From assembly GCF_963855985.1 (NCBI RefSeq), contig NC_087090.1, positions 13,452,501-13,516,500 on the forward strand: 64,000 nucleotides of DNA, read 5' to 3'. The notes under the pieces are model-generated. The model made no database searches. It saw only the letters and a program-made list of their open reading frames with translations, and was not told where the DNA came from. Shown here piece after piece: positions 11,577 to 24,720 of the stretch (positions are counted from its first letter, which is position 1; the number at the start of each line of letters is the position of its first letter). The translations under genes were made by a program, and so were the position numbers. The stretch is from Ostrinia nubilalis (Eukaryota > Arthropoda > Insecta > Lepidoptera > Crambidae).

Positions 11577-14500
11577 GTAATGTATTAAAGCTCGTATGGG
11601 TGCGTAAAAAGGTCTTTACGATTGTATTAGATTTTTTTACTAAGATTTTTGTAAGCTTTGAATATATCGATTGTGATCGTGCATAGGAAAAAAAATCTGA
11701 CAACCCAATAGTACCTAGGATATCGATATCACAATATAAATAGTGATGCACGAGAAAAAAATGTAAAAGGTTACCAATTTATTTAAAATTATTTTCTTAT
11801 GAGATCATTTCATTCAGGTTTTGATAAAGTTTGCTTAATTATTAAACGAATCATTTAAACTTGTATATCAGACTAGCTAGATAATTTAATACGAAACACA
11901 ATATTCAACATCTTTCAAACTTCATTTGATAACAAAAACCACTTTACATCAGCTGCCGCTTCTGCTAGCAACATACTCTACACATGGGTCCGGGGGTTAC
12001 GCGGGGACATACTTTTTACGTCATTAGACATCGGCGGATCATGGCGTTATGGCGGTCTGCATCGATTACAGATTGTCAGGGGACCACTTTATGACTCACT
12101 AACTTTAACACCGTGCTTCATTCATGGTGCTTTGATAGAGCTGATGGATTCACCGTAGCTAATTTATATTTGGCAATTAGGTATTGTTGAAAAGTTCCTA
12201 TGTAAATTAAGAAACTGTACTGAGATTTCTTGAAATTAATTAAATAGATACTATTCTTCTTTTGCTATCGCACTGGTTTAATTATTGAGATCGGAAACTC
12301 AGTCAGATCAGACTTTGAAATTCGCATTCTGAAACGATGCGGACTCAAAACCCGATTCAAACTTAAACACAGCTCAAACTTCCGTCTATTCTTACGTAGA
12401 TTCAAGTTTGAATGACATTTAATAAACAGCCTAAGGAGCCAACCTTAGGAACCCCTAATAAGCTTAAAATGGTTCAATGATACCAATGACTCACTTACGT
12501 GCTCATTAAATCTCTTTCTTATCCATGATAAGTCTTTAGTCTACAAAACTGAGAAGTAGAATTATTTATTAAAAGCAATTTCCATTCGTGTAATATAACG
12601 AAGTGGAATTATAAATCTTGTACCTAGTAGAGAATTCAACTCTCTAACCATAAGGTTACGGAGCAGTAGGTATTAAACTTCAGTCTTGGAAACAACAACT
12701 GACTTGCAAATATACAAGTAGGTAGGTAATATAGCTTTTTGATAAAAAGAAGAAAAGAAATTAAGAAATCTATGGAATCAATGATTGCTAGAGACAGTTA
12801 TTGTTACTTGGATTTGTGCTCAAGAATTTAAACAGATTTTTAGCATACCCTGGGTGTTAATTACAAAAACAAACATGAATAACAATCGAATATCCCAATT
12901 AAATCGCGTCGAAACAAGCGCTGTAACAGCATAGTGCAAACACTCGTACACCATCGAATACGTAACGGAAACGCGCAATAAACATTCATTTCGAAATTAA
13001 ACACATCTACCTGCGTGTTTACCATCGCGAAATCACTAAATGAATAAAACAGTGAGGAATTGGACGCAGTAAATTCGCATTCGACGAATATCAATTCGGC
13101 ACAGGGAGGCAGGGGGTGAGTCGATAAATAAAAAATATATAAAATACACAGTACGCAACATGAAAGCGGTGAATGGCACTTGTGAAAAATGGACTCGCCG
13201 CTCTTCCAGGGAAGCAATCATTCAAACTGCCTGTTGTCTGTTTGCGCCTCTGCTCTTTTTCAGCGGATATTTTTTGCAATTTTTTCGGAAATGTCATTCG
13301 CAGAGTTCAGGTGTGGGGACACGTGGTCCCGGACAAAGAAAACAAATATTAATAACTGGCATTTTTTAAAGTCCTCCGCGTACGGCGATCGTTTATTGTT
13401 GTCGATATCGTAAATGATTTGAGTATGACACCGCGTTTTTGCTCCACCTTGCTGGCGCTTTGTTCAAAAGTGGGTGGGGCGGTGGCGTAGCTAAATTCGT
13501 GCTTTTTGTGTTTATTTATTGCCTAATGGACAGGTACAGTAGCTTGGATTGTTCATGATCGGGGAATTTCAATAATGTTGCTTAGTAACTTAGTCATCCT
13601 ACTCTTAACTGTACGCATCAAAACGTTAGTCAAAAGGGCCCCAAATACGTATGAATCCAATTAAACCCTTCAAAGATATAAGCAACACATACCCTAAGCA
13701 CATATTAACACAAAAACCACACACGAAATTCCTCTGAAGAGGCGTGCTACACAGATCGAGGGCAATTTATTAGCTGCTCAGTTGCTACCCAGCCCCCTAG
13801 GTGAGAGCTCCACCGGCATTTTTCCTAATTAAAATAATGCCTACACCTCATTCTTCCTCCCCCATTCATTAGCCGATGTGCTGTTGATAAACGTTGTTTG
13901 CCCGAGAGGACGTTTCCCACAAATATGTCTAAATGGGAAGCGGATTTCGGCAACGTTTTTTCATGTTTTAATTAGCGACTTTTGGGTCTTCTAATTAATT
14001 ACGTACAATGGCACGTTCTAAATTAACGTTACAGAGCTTGTATGTTTTCCGTTCGATTTAAATTATAAATCTGCCGAGGTTGGGGGAATATCTCGCAATT
14101 TTTGCGGGCACTCGACATCCCGACCTCACATTTAACCCGAATTCCAGCAAACTGCATAATTTCGCCACTAATGAGAAGAGAGTCGGCGTTCGTCTAATTA
14201 GCGCGTCGGTAAGACGCCCTCTAAATAGAAGTTGGAAGGAGCGTCGCGGGCGGCGGCGCAGGGCGGGCGGCGCGGGGCGGGCGGCGTCGCTCACCTAATG
14301 AAGTGTTTCGCTTTGACACGCGTGTTCGTTAGCGGACCACTTGAGCGATTGCAGCGACTGCGTTCAGATGACAGCTTCCTCGAATTTACCACTTAAGTGG
14401 CATGCAATGGCTGCACTTGTTAACTAGTTCGGAGTTACTTATCAGTGTTTACGAACTGCGCAGCTGTCTAGTTATGAGGAGTTTATGTTCCGAACTGTAC

Positions 14501-17500
14501 ACAGGGACGGTTAGCTTAAACGGGAGTTGGCTTTATGATTCAATACGAATCTTATAAGAGCAACATAAGCTATCAATTGGCTTCTTCCCAATAAGATTTA
14601 GTTTGCACTGTTCCAATAAGCCTCTCAGGAATCCATTTGCCACGGACACTACCTATCTTAGAAGAGCTACAGGAATCTTGTTAAATTGACTCACAGCTGT
14701 AGCATCTGTTGGACTTAGGCATGTATAAGGTGGTGTAGTACAAAGTACCTAACGATAATCTGGTCATAAACTGTCGCTAACGCTTAATTGCGCGCGCGCA
14801 CAATACCGCGCGTAATCATCCAGCGAGCGGACAACAATATCTAGCGCTGCAGGGTTGCCTCTCTTTATAACTGCTCAGCGCACTTTTTCACATAAAAAAT
14901 TTTTTGTTACCAAAATAAGTACTTACACAAACCTTGCACAAACAGGATGTTTTTAAAGACCACTGCGAGTCTGCATACAGTAGATCGTTGATCTTTATTA
15001 ACAACTTATAAAATCTAACCAACAATAATTAAAATCAAAACAATATAGATACTCGTAGGTAAAAACCAGCGAAGCTTCAATAGTACCAACACTAATCCAA
15101 GCAAAAATTAATTGAGTTCCTTGACGTCACCCCTACGGAGACCGCAGGTCGGGTAATCCAACTATTCAATTTTCCAAAAAGGATTGTCCGCGTCTTATAT
15201 TTTTTATCTCTTCCCGCTGATCCACAAGCGGTTATTGCAGCATGGGAAACTGAACCTTGTGGACATGATTAGATTTACTACACAATACACGGCATTAGCT
15301 TCAATTTTTGCAGCGTCTTGTAGTGTCATTTTGGCGCGTCAGCTACCGTGTACGGGATTTTCGGGATTGACTGAACATGAGAGTAATGGAAAAAAGTAAA
15401 CAGCATACATATTATATTGGCTATCAACTTAAAATTACAAGTTCAGGCACAGAATAAGTAATAGTGTTCAGGTTAAATAATAGGAAGTTCATTCTTATTT
15501 TACCTACACGGGTTGTATTGCCTGAGCCCCTGAGGTCACTAGCTAGCTATAATAAGCTAAATTTTAAATCCATAAATCATTTTTGATTCAAAAACTTCAA
15601 AAAATCTAAGCTGTTGGCTGAGTTAAAAGAAATAAGTACTTAACCCTAAACTTCTCGACTTAAGATTGTTTCTCGAACGCTTGCTCCTAACTGCACAAAT
15701 AATTCAACACCGAAAAACTCCGACAAAAAAGGTTAAACGACGAAACTTCGGAATACTGGAGTCGTCACATAAAACATAGGAAACTTTCCTAATTGTAGCG
15801 AGATTTACGCCAGCGAGGGACTTGGCACTGGAAAAAAGCAATTATCCCTTCTGTTTCGCCGAGGTGAAGAAGCATATTAAAAAACTTGTAAGCGTTGTCA
15901 ACCCCCCGAGTGCTGCAGACAGTGATGGCTATTAATTAGAAGGGTTGGATGAAGATATTTCATTATTTCTTCCACTGACGTCGCTTTTTTACTCGCGTAG
16001 GTCTGCCGCCTTCCTTTTCGAGTTAGGCGATGCGCGAGTCGAGAAATTAATGCGATTGCCACCTGGAGGCACTTCATTCGATAGGTACTTTTATGTTATA
16101 CTTGTTATACGTACTTATGTGTTCGTATTTAGGTAGTACAATTGAAATTAATCTTACATTTCGTATTGGAACAGAATTGGAATTTGATATTTTATTCGGG
16201 AGAGGCCAGAGAGAGATCTATATCTAATTGAAAAGTTTAGTATTGCAGATTTGTCTAAACTGGATTTTCCAGTAATCCTAAAATGATGGAGTAAACATTA
16301 TTGATTTTACACTGACAATTTGTTTGTCCATAACTGCTTCTTTGAACCGAGCCGCGTTAGCCATCAATGAAATTTAGCGAAATTATTTCGGTTAAACGGG
16401 CGTGTCGCTTTTCCTTTAAGCAGAAATTTAAAACTAAGTCCATAAATCGCAAGCGCCGCCTACCTGCCGGTCGCGTTACGCGGAATCGCACAATGCACGT
16501 CAGTTTTTTTCACAAAATCCAAGCCAAAGCGCACTCCGGCGCAAATTCCAAAAGACACCTGGTCGGAAACGGACCCCGGGGGTCCGAAGCACCCTGATTG
16601 ATAGAGGTCCCGTCAGTTTTTAACACAATACCAGAGAAATCCATTCGCGACGAGTCGGCGTCGTGGAGTCTGTCTAAAACAATCAATGATCGAGTTTGTG
16701 AATGGATTGAAACAAAAATCCTTTGTGTGTGACATGGGTGGGCAGGAAGTCAGGTGAATTATTGAAAGCGCGACAATGCCGCAAAGTCTGTGAAGGCTCC
16801 AATTTTTTCCAGTGAAACGCCATGTTACGATTGGCGATTCCATTCACGGTAAAGATATTGCAAAAAGCTGCAATTACATGCTTAGCACTAACATGCAACA
16901 TAGTTAATAGCGATAAGTTTAAAAACAGAGTATTTTTAAATATTTTTAGTACTGTGTTAAAAAATAGTTACTCCTAAAATCATATCAAGCATAACACCGA
17001 TTCAATTTTAAATGCTCTCAATTACATACTTATCGAGATAAATAAAATTGCAATTATCCACATCTATATATTTTAAGCCTTCGTAAAAATATATAAAAAA
17101 GGTTCTTACGTATGCTGGTATGTATGCAAATAGAGTCGAGTTCGTTCTCTAGTACATAACATATACGATACAATATCACACTGACAACGAACGCATTCTT
17201 AAGCTCATCACTAACCCAAAGTTAAACACCGTTTAAATCCGTCTCTCATTGTTGAACATTTGATCCAGATTCCCGCAACACCCGCAAGGCCCGGCACAAC
17301 AATTTGATTGATCTCTTAATGAATATGCAGATATGTTAAGTGACGGTAGGCCCGCTCCCCGAGGAGTGATTGCCGGCGCTTCCCGCTGCAGAGAGAGATT
17401 TTAATCTGAGATAAGTGGGATGGGCACAGTTTACATAAATCCAGAGTTAGCACCTTGTTAACAAACTGCAGCGTTTGATTATGAGATCGCTCGATAAGTG

Positions 17501-20500
17501 CGTGCCCGTTTGTAGCCTCATTATCGCTGCTGCTCTGCGATTTTACAAATTGAGCAGCGGAGGCTTTTGGAGGATAAAAAGAGTGTTTGATAACGAAAAA
17601 AAGCTTAAAAGTTACAAGAGAAAAAAAAACCAACAGATTTTCTAATAGGCACATTACAATAACTTACATTTTAGCACTACATTTAATATTTATTTCTATC
17701 GTGCATTGCTAACGAGGAGAACAGTACTCCTCAATAACCTTGGTAATGCTCAATTTTATCATAATATGTATCTAATATAGCAAAATATTATCAAAGCTTT
17801 AACAGACTACTTAATATCTATCAAAATACATCTCCAGTTTATCGATATCCTAGTGATTCGACACAGAATTGACTTTAATTTGTCTCAGAAATTAAAAGCT
17901 ACCCACATTCACGAACGTGTCGCGTCATGAAATACGACGTGTCGTAAAAATCGGTAAAATACGATCAACTCAATGCTGACAATTGTGCAGCAATTGATGT
18001 ACAGCCCTAAAAACTTGACCGGTACAAATTGAGTCAAATAAAAAAGAACCATCAGTCTTTAAAATAAGGATCAAGAAGGAGGTAACTCAAAAGTCATAAA
18101 TATAGCGCAAGTTTAAGTGCAGGTAAATGGTCAAACCGTGATCTATGAATGAGTTTCGGGAATAGACAATGATTTTGTACAATCCCAGAACATTGTGTGG
18201 TCAGGGTTTTCCAAAATTAAAATCAATGGAGGGTTAAAAAAGAAACACCGGGTATATCTTCGGCTTCCAAAAACATTGGTCTGTTTTCAAAACCGACTAG
18301 AACTAAAACTATGAAAGTCTTCATTAAGACTAGAACATTTTATCGCCCGAAACAACTACATATAACAATCCTTATAGTAATTTAACTGCCATAGGATTTA
18401 CTAGACCTTATTACCATTTCGACTCTACATTGTAGAGCATACGAGATTGACTTTGGTAAATAGGTTCATATTATACTCTCAAAAAACACTACATATGTTC
18501 ATAACATCTCTCCTTTTCCATACATAATCAATTTAGCTTTATTACTAACGGTCACCAAAACGGGGACATCGACCAATCAAGGCCAAGTAGGGCCCGCAAT
18601 AAAGTATCATTGTCACAGATTCGCAAACAATACTCTAGACAGGTGTCTTGGCGTCGTCCAGCCATAGATAATAGAGGATCTTTAAATCAAAGACGTCCCA
18701 CAATGGAGTCTTCAGCCTCCTTTGTCCCAGGCCACGTGGGACAGGTGACGCGCACGCGCGCAGCTGTTCCCACAAAAACGCCGCTTGCGCAAGATTTTAA
18801 TCGATTTTTTTTTTCACTTCGATGACAGTTCTCTAGGTATTTCGCGCCAATCTAACGGCTCCCCGCGTCGTAGCAGCTGGGCTTGCTTTTTTTGGGAAAA
18901 TATCATATTTTTCATGTAGGTGGCGGATCATCCATTTAAAAATGGTTTCGATTTCTTCTATAGAAAGACATTTGCTAACATGAAAATTAATATTGAGAGG
19001 TAGAAGACTAGTCTTTACACCTATAGCTACATTAGCTACCTAACTGTGTAACTATATTCAATGTTATAACATAAAAAAACTTAGTACAATCGCGTGAAAA
19101 AATGCAAGCGAAAATTGTCAAAATTAGTATTTACTTCCTCAATAAGATACTTTTTTATACGTGTAATTGTTCTTGACGGACGTGGACGTCTTTCGGCTGA
19201 AACGAAAGAACGAACGAATTGTTCTTATATCTTCATACTCATACTCGATGATTTTATCAAAAACGTTAAAAAGCCACCTGACAGCGCCCTTCGGCATATC
19301 ACTGAATAATAGCCGCATTATAACGTGTCGTATTCCGATCGAGTGTGCTGCGTTATGTGCGCCATTAGAGAGTACGCGGCGGGAATGCGCGGGCGCGATT
19401 GCCTCGCACAATGACGCACTACAAAACGATTACCCTCTCTAAGATATTCAGGGTAGGCAGATTTATTGGCCTTGATACTTTATGCGTTTAGTGGATTAAG
19501 GAAAGAGAAATAATTGGGGTAAATGAAAAGTGGTTGAACCATTGAAAATACTTATGAAGAAGTCAGCAAACTCCTCAAATAAAAACCAAAAGTATTTTTA
19601 TCAAATACATGTACAAAGATGAATTATTATTTTCTTTGACTTACAAACTTAATAAAGCTTTTGTTTTGGTGAATAAAAATACATAATAAATATAGTAAAC
19701 ATGTGCATGACTATGATTTTAATACTTGTTCTTATCACACTGACTTTTCTTTCTGCAGGATCTGAACCTCCTGTCACTGTAGCAATGTAATCCAGTAGGT
19801 ATACGAACGGCCGTCGAATAGGTATATTCCCCACGCTATGCGTTCCAAAAAAAACTATCGCGCAGATTTTCAATCTCCAACGATCAAAACCTCCGAAATT
19901 GCGTTCACGGGCGCTGTTTGTGAGGTGCGAATAAGTGGTTCCGTGAAAATATTTCAAATCGGAGCCTCCATACAGGCAATAACGAGTGACGTGACACGCA
20001 TGCCGAGCCTAATGCGCTGAAAGCCGGGCCTTTCACCTTGTTTATTAAGACTGGGAAAGGGGAAACATGCTCCCACGTGGGTACTGGGTATGTGAATAGT
20101 TGATGTGAGGCAAACATTTAAAACAGGCTGTGAGAGCTCTATCAAGACGTGGCTGAAGACAATGTTACATATTATTCGAGTTCAAGATATCATCTCAATG
20201 AAATAAGTAGTTCATCAAGATCATTCAATAGTTTGGCTGCATCCAAAACGGACAGGACAGTTGAAAATAAATAAAATAGCCACTTATAAAACATACACGA
20301 ATACAATGCAATGTACCAATGTGTTTTTTTTTTTTTTCAAAAGTTACACTGTTCAATGTTTATCTTTAAATGTTTATCTTTAAAATGGTTTTAACACCTG
20401 AGAAGTTACGCCATATCAGGCCCGTCCAAGTGCCTATTTAATAAAGTACATGTTGTAATAATGAAAAAGACTGAAGTTAAAAACACAATAAAGATGCAAA

Positions 20501-20734
20501 CTTGATCACATTACCCACATTTCCTTTTACCTGCGCGCATAGAGCGCGTCTCTACTATTGTCCCCGATGAAAATCAATTAAAAATCCTCGTAAATAATGA
20601 CGTCACGTCTAGTATTTTTTCCCAAACAAAACCTCGCAGCGAGCACCATTAACCGTTTAAAAAACAATGAGAATAAAAACCAATTAGTGGCCGCACAATG
20701 TTTAGAATCTCATTAGGGGAGCGAACTCGGCGCT
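11577..20734. other. 9-kb gene desert
   Basis: No gene, RNA or mobile element can be supported. Islands of higher GC without repeat character occur near 12,000-12,100, 13,860-14,000, 14,210-14,300 (GGGCGGGCGG-rich), 16,370-16,600, 17,280-17,530 and 18,700-18,880. These may be conserved non-coding or regulatory DNA. The open frames at 12,861-13,413 and 14,058-14,298 overlap on both strands and are not supported. Confidence 0.45.
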
Positions 20735-20810
20735 ATTCCGCGAATGCGATAGCCGAAATAGCCGAAAACGCGAAACCGAATGCCGAAAAGCCGAATGGTC
20801 GGCCCCGGTG
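20735..20810 (+). repeat. degenerate GCCGAAA short-tandem tract
   Basis: Several GCCGAA(A/T) units alternate with CGCGAA over about 60 bp. The tract sits in a GC-rich island at 20,700-21,050 that has no gene. Confidence 0.55.
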
Positions 20811-21631
20811 ACATATTGGAATGTGACTCCATTTATCCCGCTTCCTATTGGAATCCGGAGTGACGCGGCAAATTGGAAATTGCGGTTCCATTTTTGGCGT
20901 TATTGATAGATAATGCCACTTGTAACGCCCCGCCGCGAAATGCAAGTAATGCGACGTAAATGCGAATGCAAAATGATCAATGTTTGCCCGTAATTTTAAA
21001 TTACGCGGAATTGCCGATGCTGATAAAGTTTTTAATTCGCATTGTTCGATTGCTTTATTTTTTAAATGGGACTTTTATTTTGTTAATAGTTTATATTACC
21101 AATCTGTATAAGTACCTTAATTATGTAAAGTAAAAAAAAGTCAAAGTTGTTTACTTTGTGACAAAGAACATGACAAATATAATTAAAATAAACATTTCGT
21201 GTACTTAATCCTATGATATTTTTAATAAGTAGAATATTCCACTTCGTCCACTAGATATTAATAACAGTACCTACTGTATTTTTGAGTGAAAACCACAAAT
21301 CCTATTATCTATTTGAATAATAATTTACTCCTAAAGCGTACATTTTCACGTACGACCAAAACCAAAAGCTAATTCGCACACAAATTCCGCTGCCCACAAG
21401 CGTACGCTTAACGCATTGCATGTGGAGCGAACCGAATTCGCCGTCAAACGTTAGCACGCATGCTCGTCAAAGCGCAGTCCGAGCCCACCCTCGCGTGCTA
21501 TATTAAATCACATTTTGACAAGCGTACCGTGAAAAATTAATCGAGTGTCGTCGAGTGAAGCGGTAAAAAAACATGATGGCATTTCCGCGGAGCCATTTCC
21601 CTGGAGCCAGAAAGGTCAGCGGGCAGCGGCT
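20811..21631. other. non-coding stretch, nothing recognised
   Basis: GC-rich island to about 21,050, then AT-rich DNA. A second CpG-containing island lies at 21,330-21,500. No gene seen. Confidence 0.45.
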
Positions 21632-21851
21632 CGTGAAATGTCTCGCCCCCGGACACCGGCTATCCGCTGGGAGCTGGGAGCTAGGGTTAAAGTGCAGGCT
21701 GCTGACTTTTGGATTACGTGGTAAGCGTGTGTGGTGTAGACAAAGAAATGCATTCAAAAGAATGTAGAACACCTCGTGTGAGCCAAAGAACGTCCACTGA
21801 TGGACAAAGTCCTTGAGGCTGGTTCTACGGTAGACATTGGTCACTAAGTTA
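21632..21851 (+). repeat. tandem duplication, unit A (uninterrupted)
   Basis: It runs from CGTGAAATGTCTCGCCC to GGTCACTAAGTTA and contains CCGGACACCGG, GAGCTAGGGTTAAAGTGC, TACGTGGTAAGCGTGTGTGG and ACGTCCACTGATGGACAAAG. The last block resembles a LINE-derived motif common in Lepidoptera. The same order of blocks repeats in unit B. Here the GGGTTAAAG site is intact and empty. Confidence 0.8.
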
Positions 21852-23326
21852 CGTGAAACGCCCCGGACACCGGCAATCCGCTGGGAGCTAGGGTTAACAC
21901 TAGAAAGGCCGCCGTCCCATTTTTGTCCCACTCGCGAGTTTGATCAGCTCTAACTTTTTTATTTTTCAACGAAAGTCCATGAAACTTTTTGACTTTTTCA
22001 GATTTATTGAATTTTATCATTTTTTAATGTTTTTGATAATATAACATTAATAGAAAAAAATTTAAAATCGGTTTTACCTAGAAGCGCCACTGGGTCAATT
22101 TTGTCCCACCCTGGTATTTGCCACAATAATTCGATGAAGAGTCCTTTTTTCGAGGAGATACGAAAGTGGAGAGGTGAGGAGAGTTTAGGTGACTCGTGAC
22201 AATGCAGAAATTTAAATATATTGTACTAGTTTTTGCCTGTGACTTCACCCGTGAGAAATTAAGTTTATCATAGACAGACCTAATTTCTTGACACTTATCG
22301 TTGCTTTTTGACCAAATAACTGAACATTATTCTAAATTATAGCCTATATTATGTTATTCTGAAGTATTAACAATAAAATTGCAAAGTTTTATTAAGATCG
22401 GCTTAGTATTTTTTGCGTAAAAGAGTGAAAAAAACATCCATCGATCTAACCATGAATCCATACTCACTTAGTTCAAGTTCCAGGTATATATCCACCTATT
22501 CATCCATCCTATCCATTCATCAGTCCATCCATCCTTCAATTCATCAATATTTATTAACTTTTACATTTATAATATTAGTAGGAAGATGGCCTCTAGACAT
22601 AAGCCAGTTCATACATTGTATGATTTGATACATTTTTAAAATGTGTGACTTATAAAATTTTGAAGATTAAACGTACATAATTTTCATTGTAATTAGTCAA
22701 AAACTTCATTGTTTGTGTACAGATAACAGAAAAATAACCATACCTATAGAAATTCCTAAACACATAGTACACCAGATAGACAAAAAACCATACAAAAAAA
22801 CTTTGTGCAAAATGAGCACTATTATTTTTAAGATATTTATTTTTTCTTTAAAAATAATAATGACTAGTTAAAGTAGTAATTTCATGATTTTAATACAGTA
22901 TACCACCACGTAATATGTGACTATTTTTAAATGAAACCATAAATATCTAAATTTTAATAATTCCAAATTAAAATTGAATACATTTATATTTTTAAAGAAA
23001 TAAGTACATATTGCTTTAACCACATAAATAAACCTTTTTTAAGGATACTACAAATAGTTTTAACCATAATATTCATGCCTGAAACTTAAAAAATGTTACA
23101 AAATACATGCTGGGACAAAATTGACCCAGCGGCGCTTTTAGGGGGGTCGTAATCTTCGCACTTCTAGTGTTAAAGTGCAGGCTGCTCACTTTTGATTACG
23201 TGGTAAGCGTGTGTGGTGTAGACCAAGAATATAGCTACTAGACAGGTTTGTTTCAGCCAAAGGACGTCCACTGATGGACAAAGGCCTCTACACAGGTTGT
23301 GCGTTAGAAATTGGTCACTAAGTTAC
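21852..23326 (+). repeat. tandem duplication, unit B (split by an insertion)
   Basis: The left part, 21,852-21,897, and the right part, 23,174-23,326, together match unit A at about 200 bp. They are separated at the TTAA by the piggyBac-type element at 21,898-23,169. Confidence 0.8.
21898..23169. mobile_element. non-autonomous piggyBac-type element (TTAA target)
   Basis: The 1,272-bp insert is bounded by TTAA at 21,894-21,897 and 23,170-23,173. Its ends are CACTAGAA (left) and the inverse TTCTAGTG (right). A longer internal inverted repeat of about 29 bp, containing GGGTCAATTTTGTCCCA, lies at 22,082-22,110 and inverted at about 23,110-23,138. Such asymmetrically placed internal repeats are known for piggyBac elements. 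It has no transposase frame, only a CATC-rich microsatellite at 22,500-22,550. Unit A shows the pre-insertion site with a single TTAA, which confirms the boundaries. Confidence 0.85.
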
Positions 23327-24129
23327 AGACAATTATCCACAAACGAATTCCACAACTCATTTACATGATGGCAAGCAAGATATTATGTGTCGCGAAGCTT
23401 GCGGATGGCGACAAACTAACATTCAGTACCTAATTACCTACTAACTTGCGCTTATTCAAAGTAACACAATGCATTAGAAGTATTTTTGAATCATCCTAAC
23501 ATCAAACTTTTTGCAGCGGTCATTGAACTTTCCAACTTTGACCAGTGACCGCATGAGTATAATTGACCTGCTAACACTGAATTAATATGTTTTTCATTGA
23601 AAGCTAATCCAAATCCTCCTACAACAGACATCCCAATAAAATAAGAAAGAGGAAAAAGTAGAGTTTGGTGATAACAGTTGCGATTATAATTTCTGATATC
23701 ATATTTTACCACTAGAGGAGGGTTGCATCATCAGTTTATAAAACGATAACAATAATTCACATCTTGCAAACGAGATTCTATAATTAAAGAGGGTACATCC
23801 CCAGTCATCATTAATACGTATGTATCACGGAATACGGCGATTAATCTGGTGTTTTATAGGACCGTGAGAATCCGCACTTGCACGAGAAAAAACAAGAGTT
23901 TTTGGCAGCCGCCATCTATCACGATTAGTGTTTGATGAATGTGAGGAGGAGGATGGGAAGAAAACATTATATTGATGCTAAAAAACGTGCAATAGTCTGT
24001 GTTTGTTGCCAATGGTAATTTAGTAAAGTGCACCAAAGCATTTAATTTAACTTAGACGGTAACTCTCGCATTTAAAAAGTACAGTTACCAATAAAATATG
24101 TAAAGTGAATAGCACTTATTAGCAATTTA
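23327..24129. other. non-coding stretch, nothing recognised
   Basis: AT-rich. The open frames at 23,491-23,712 and 23,854-24,036 lack recognisable protein features. Confidence 0.5.
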
Positions 24130-24420
24130 CTATTCAAAATTGGGTCCATATTCGGTTGCATAAAAAATATTGTCATAATTTAAGAGTGCATAAAGTTTTT
24201 TGGCATACTCATCATTTCGCATAACGTTCATACAGAATAAATCATAAGGCATATTTATTTTGCCATAACCACTTTTATTATAATAATATTTTAGTATATA
24301 TTTTTTCTGTATTCTTGTTTTTTTAATAACGATTTCTAGGCATAACATTTATTGGCATCTAAACCAATGCCATAAATATTACCATTCATAATATACAAAA
24401 TACCATAATTTTAACAAATT
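24130..24420 (+). repeat. GGCATAA/ATGCC-rich repeat, left half
   Basis: Short blocks GCATAA, GGCATA and TTGCATAAA recur at 20-40 bp intervals. The mirror-image half (TTATGCC, TTATGCG) is at 31,050-31,290. The two halves look like the inverted ends of one repeat now separated by 6.6 kb of inserted DNA. A related piece is at 55,000-55,070. Confidence 0.5.
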
Positions 24421-24475
24421 AATATGAAATATAAAAATGTTATACATATAAAATATAAGTTAACAAATATAAATA

Positions 24476-24720
24476 GACAAGCAAGCATGCAAACAAGCAT
24501 GCAAGCAAGCAGCAAGCATGCAATCAAACAGCAAGCATGCAAGCAAGCTGCAAGGAAGCATGTAAGCATGCATGCAAGCAAGGATGCAAACAAGCAAGCC
24601 TGCAAGCAAGCAGCAAGCAAGCAGCAAGCAAGCATGCAAGCAAGCAGCAAGCATGCAATCAAGCAGCAAGCATGCAAGCAAGCAGCAAGCAAGCATGCAA
24701 GCAAGCAGCAAGGAAGCATG
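24476..24720 (+). repeat. GCAAGCAAGCATGCAAGCAGC minisatellite
   Basis: About 245 bp of permuted GCAAGC, AGCATGC and AAGCAGC units. It is open in several frames on both strands only because it is repetitive. It ends abruptly at GCATG where the long direct-repeat element begins, and resumes at 30,515. Confidence 0.9.

Noticed and set aside
12861..13413. Cluster of 60-118 codon frames on both strands
   Set aside because: The frames overlap on opposite strands, have no domain or splice context and resemble chance frames.
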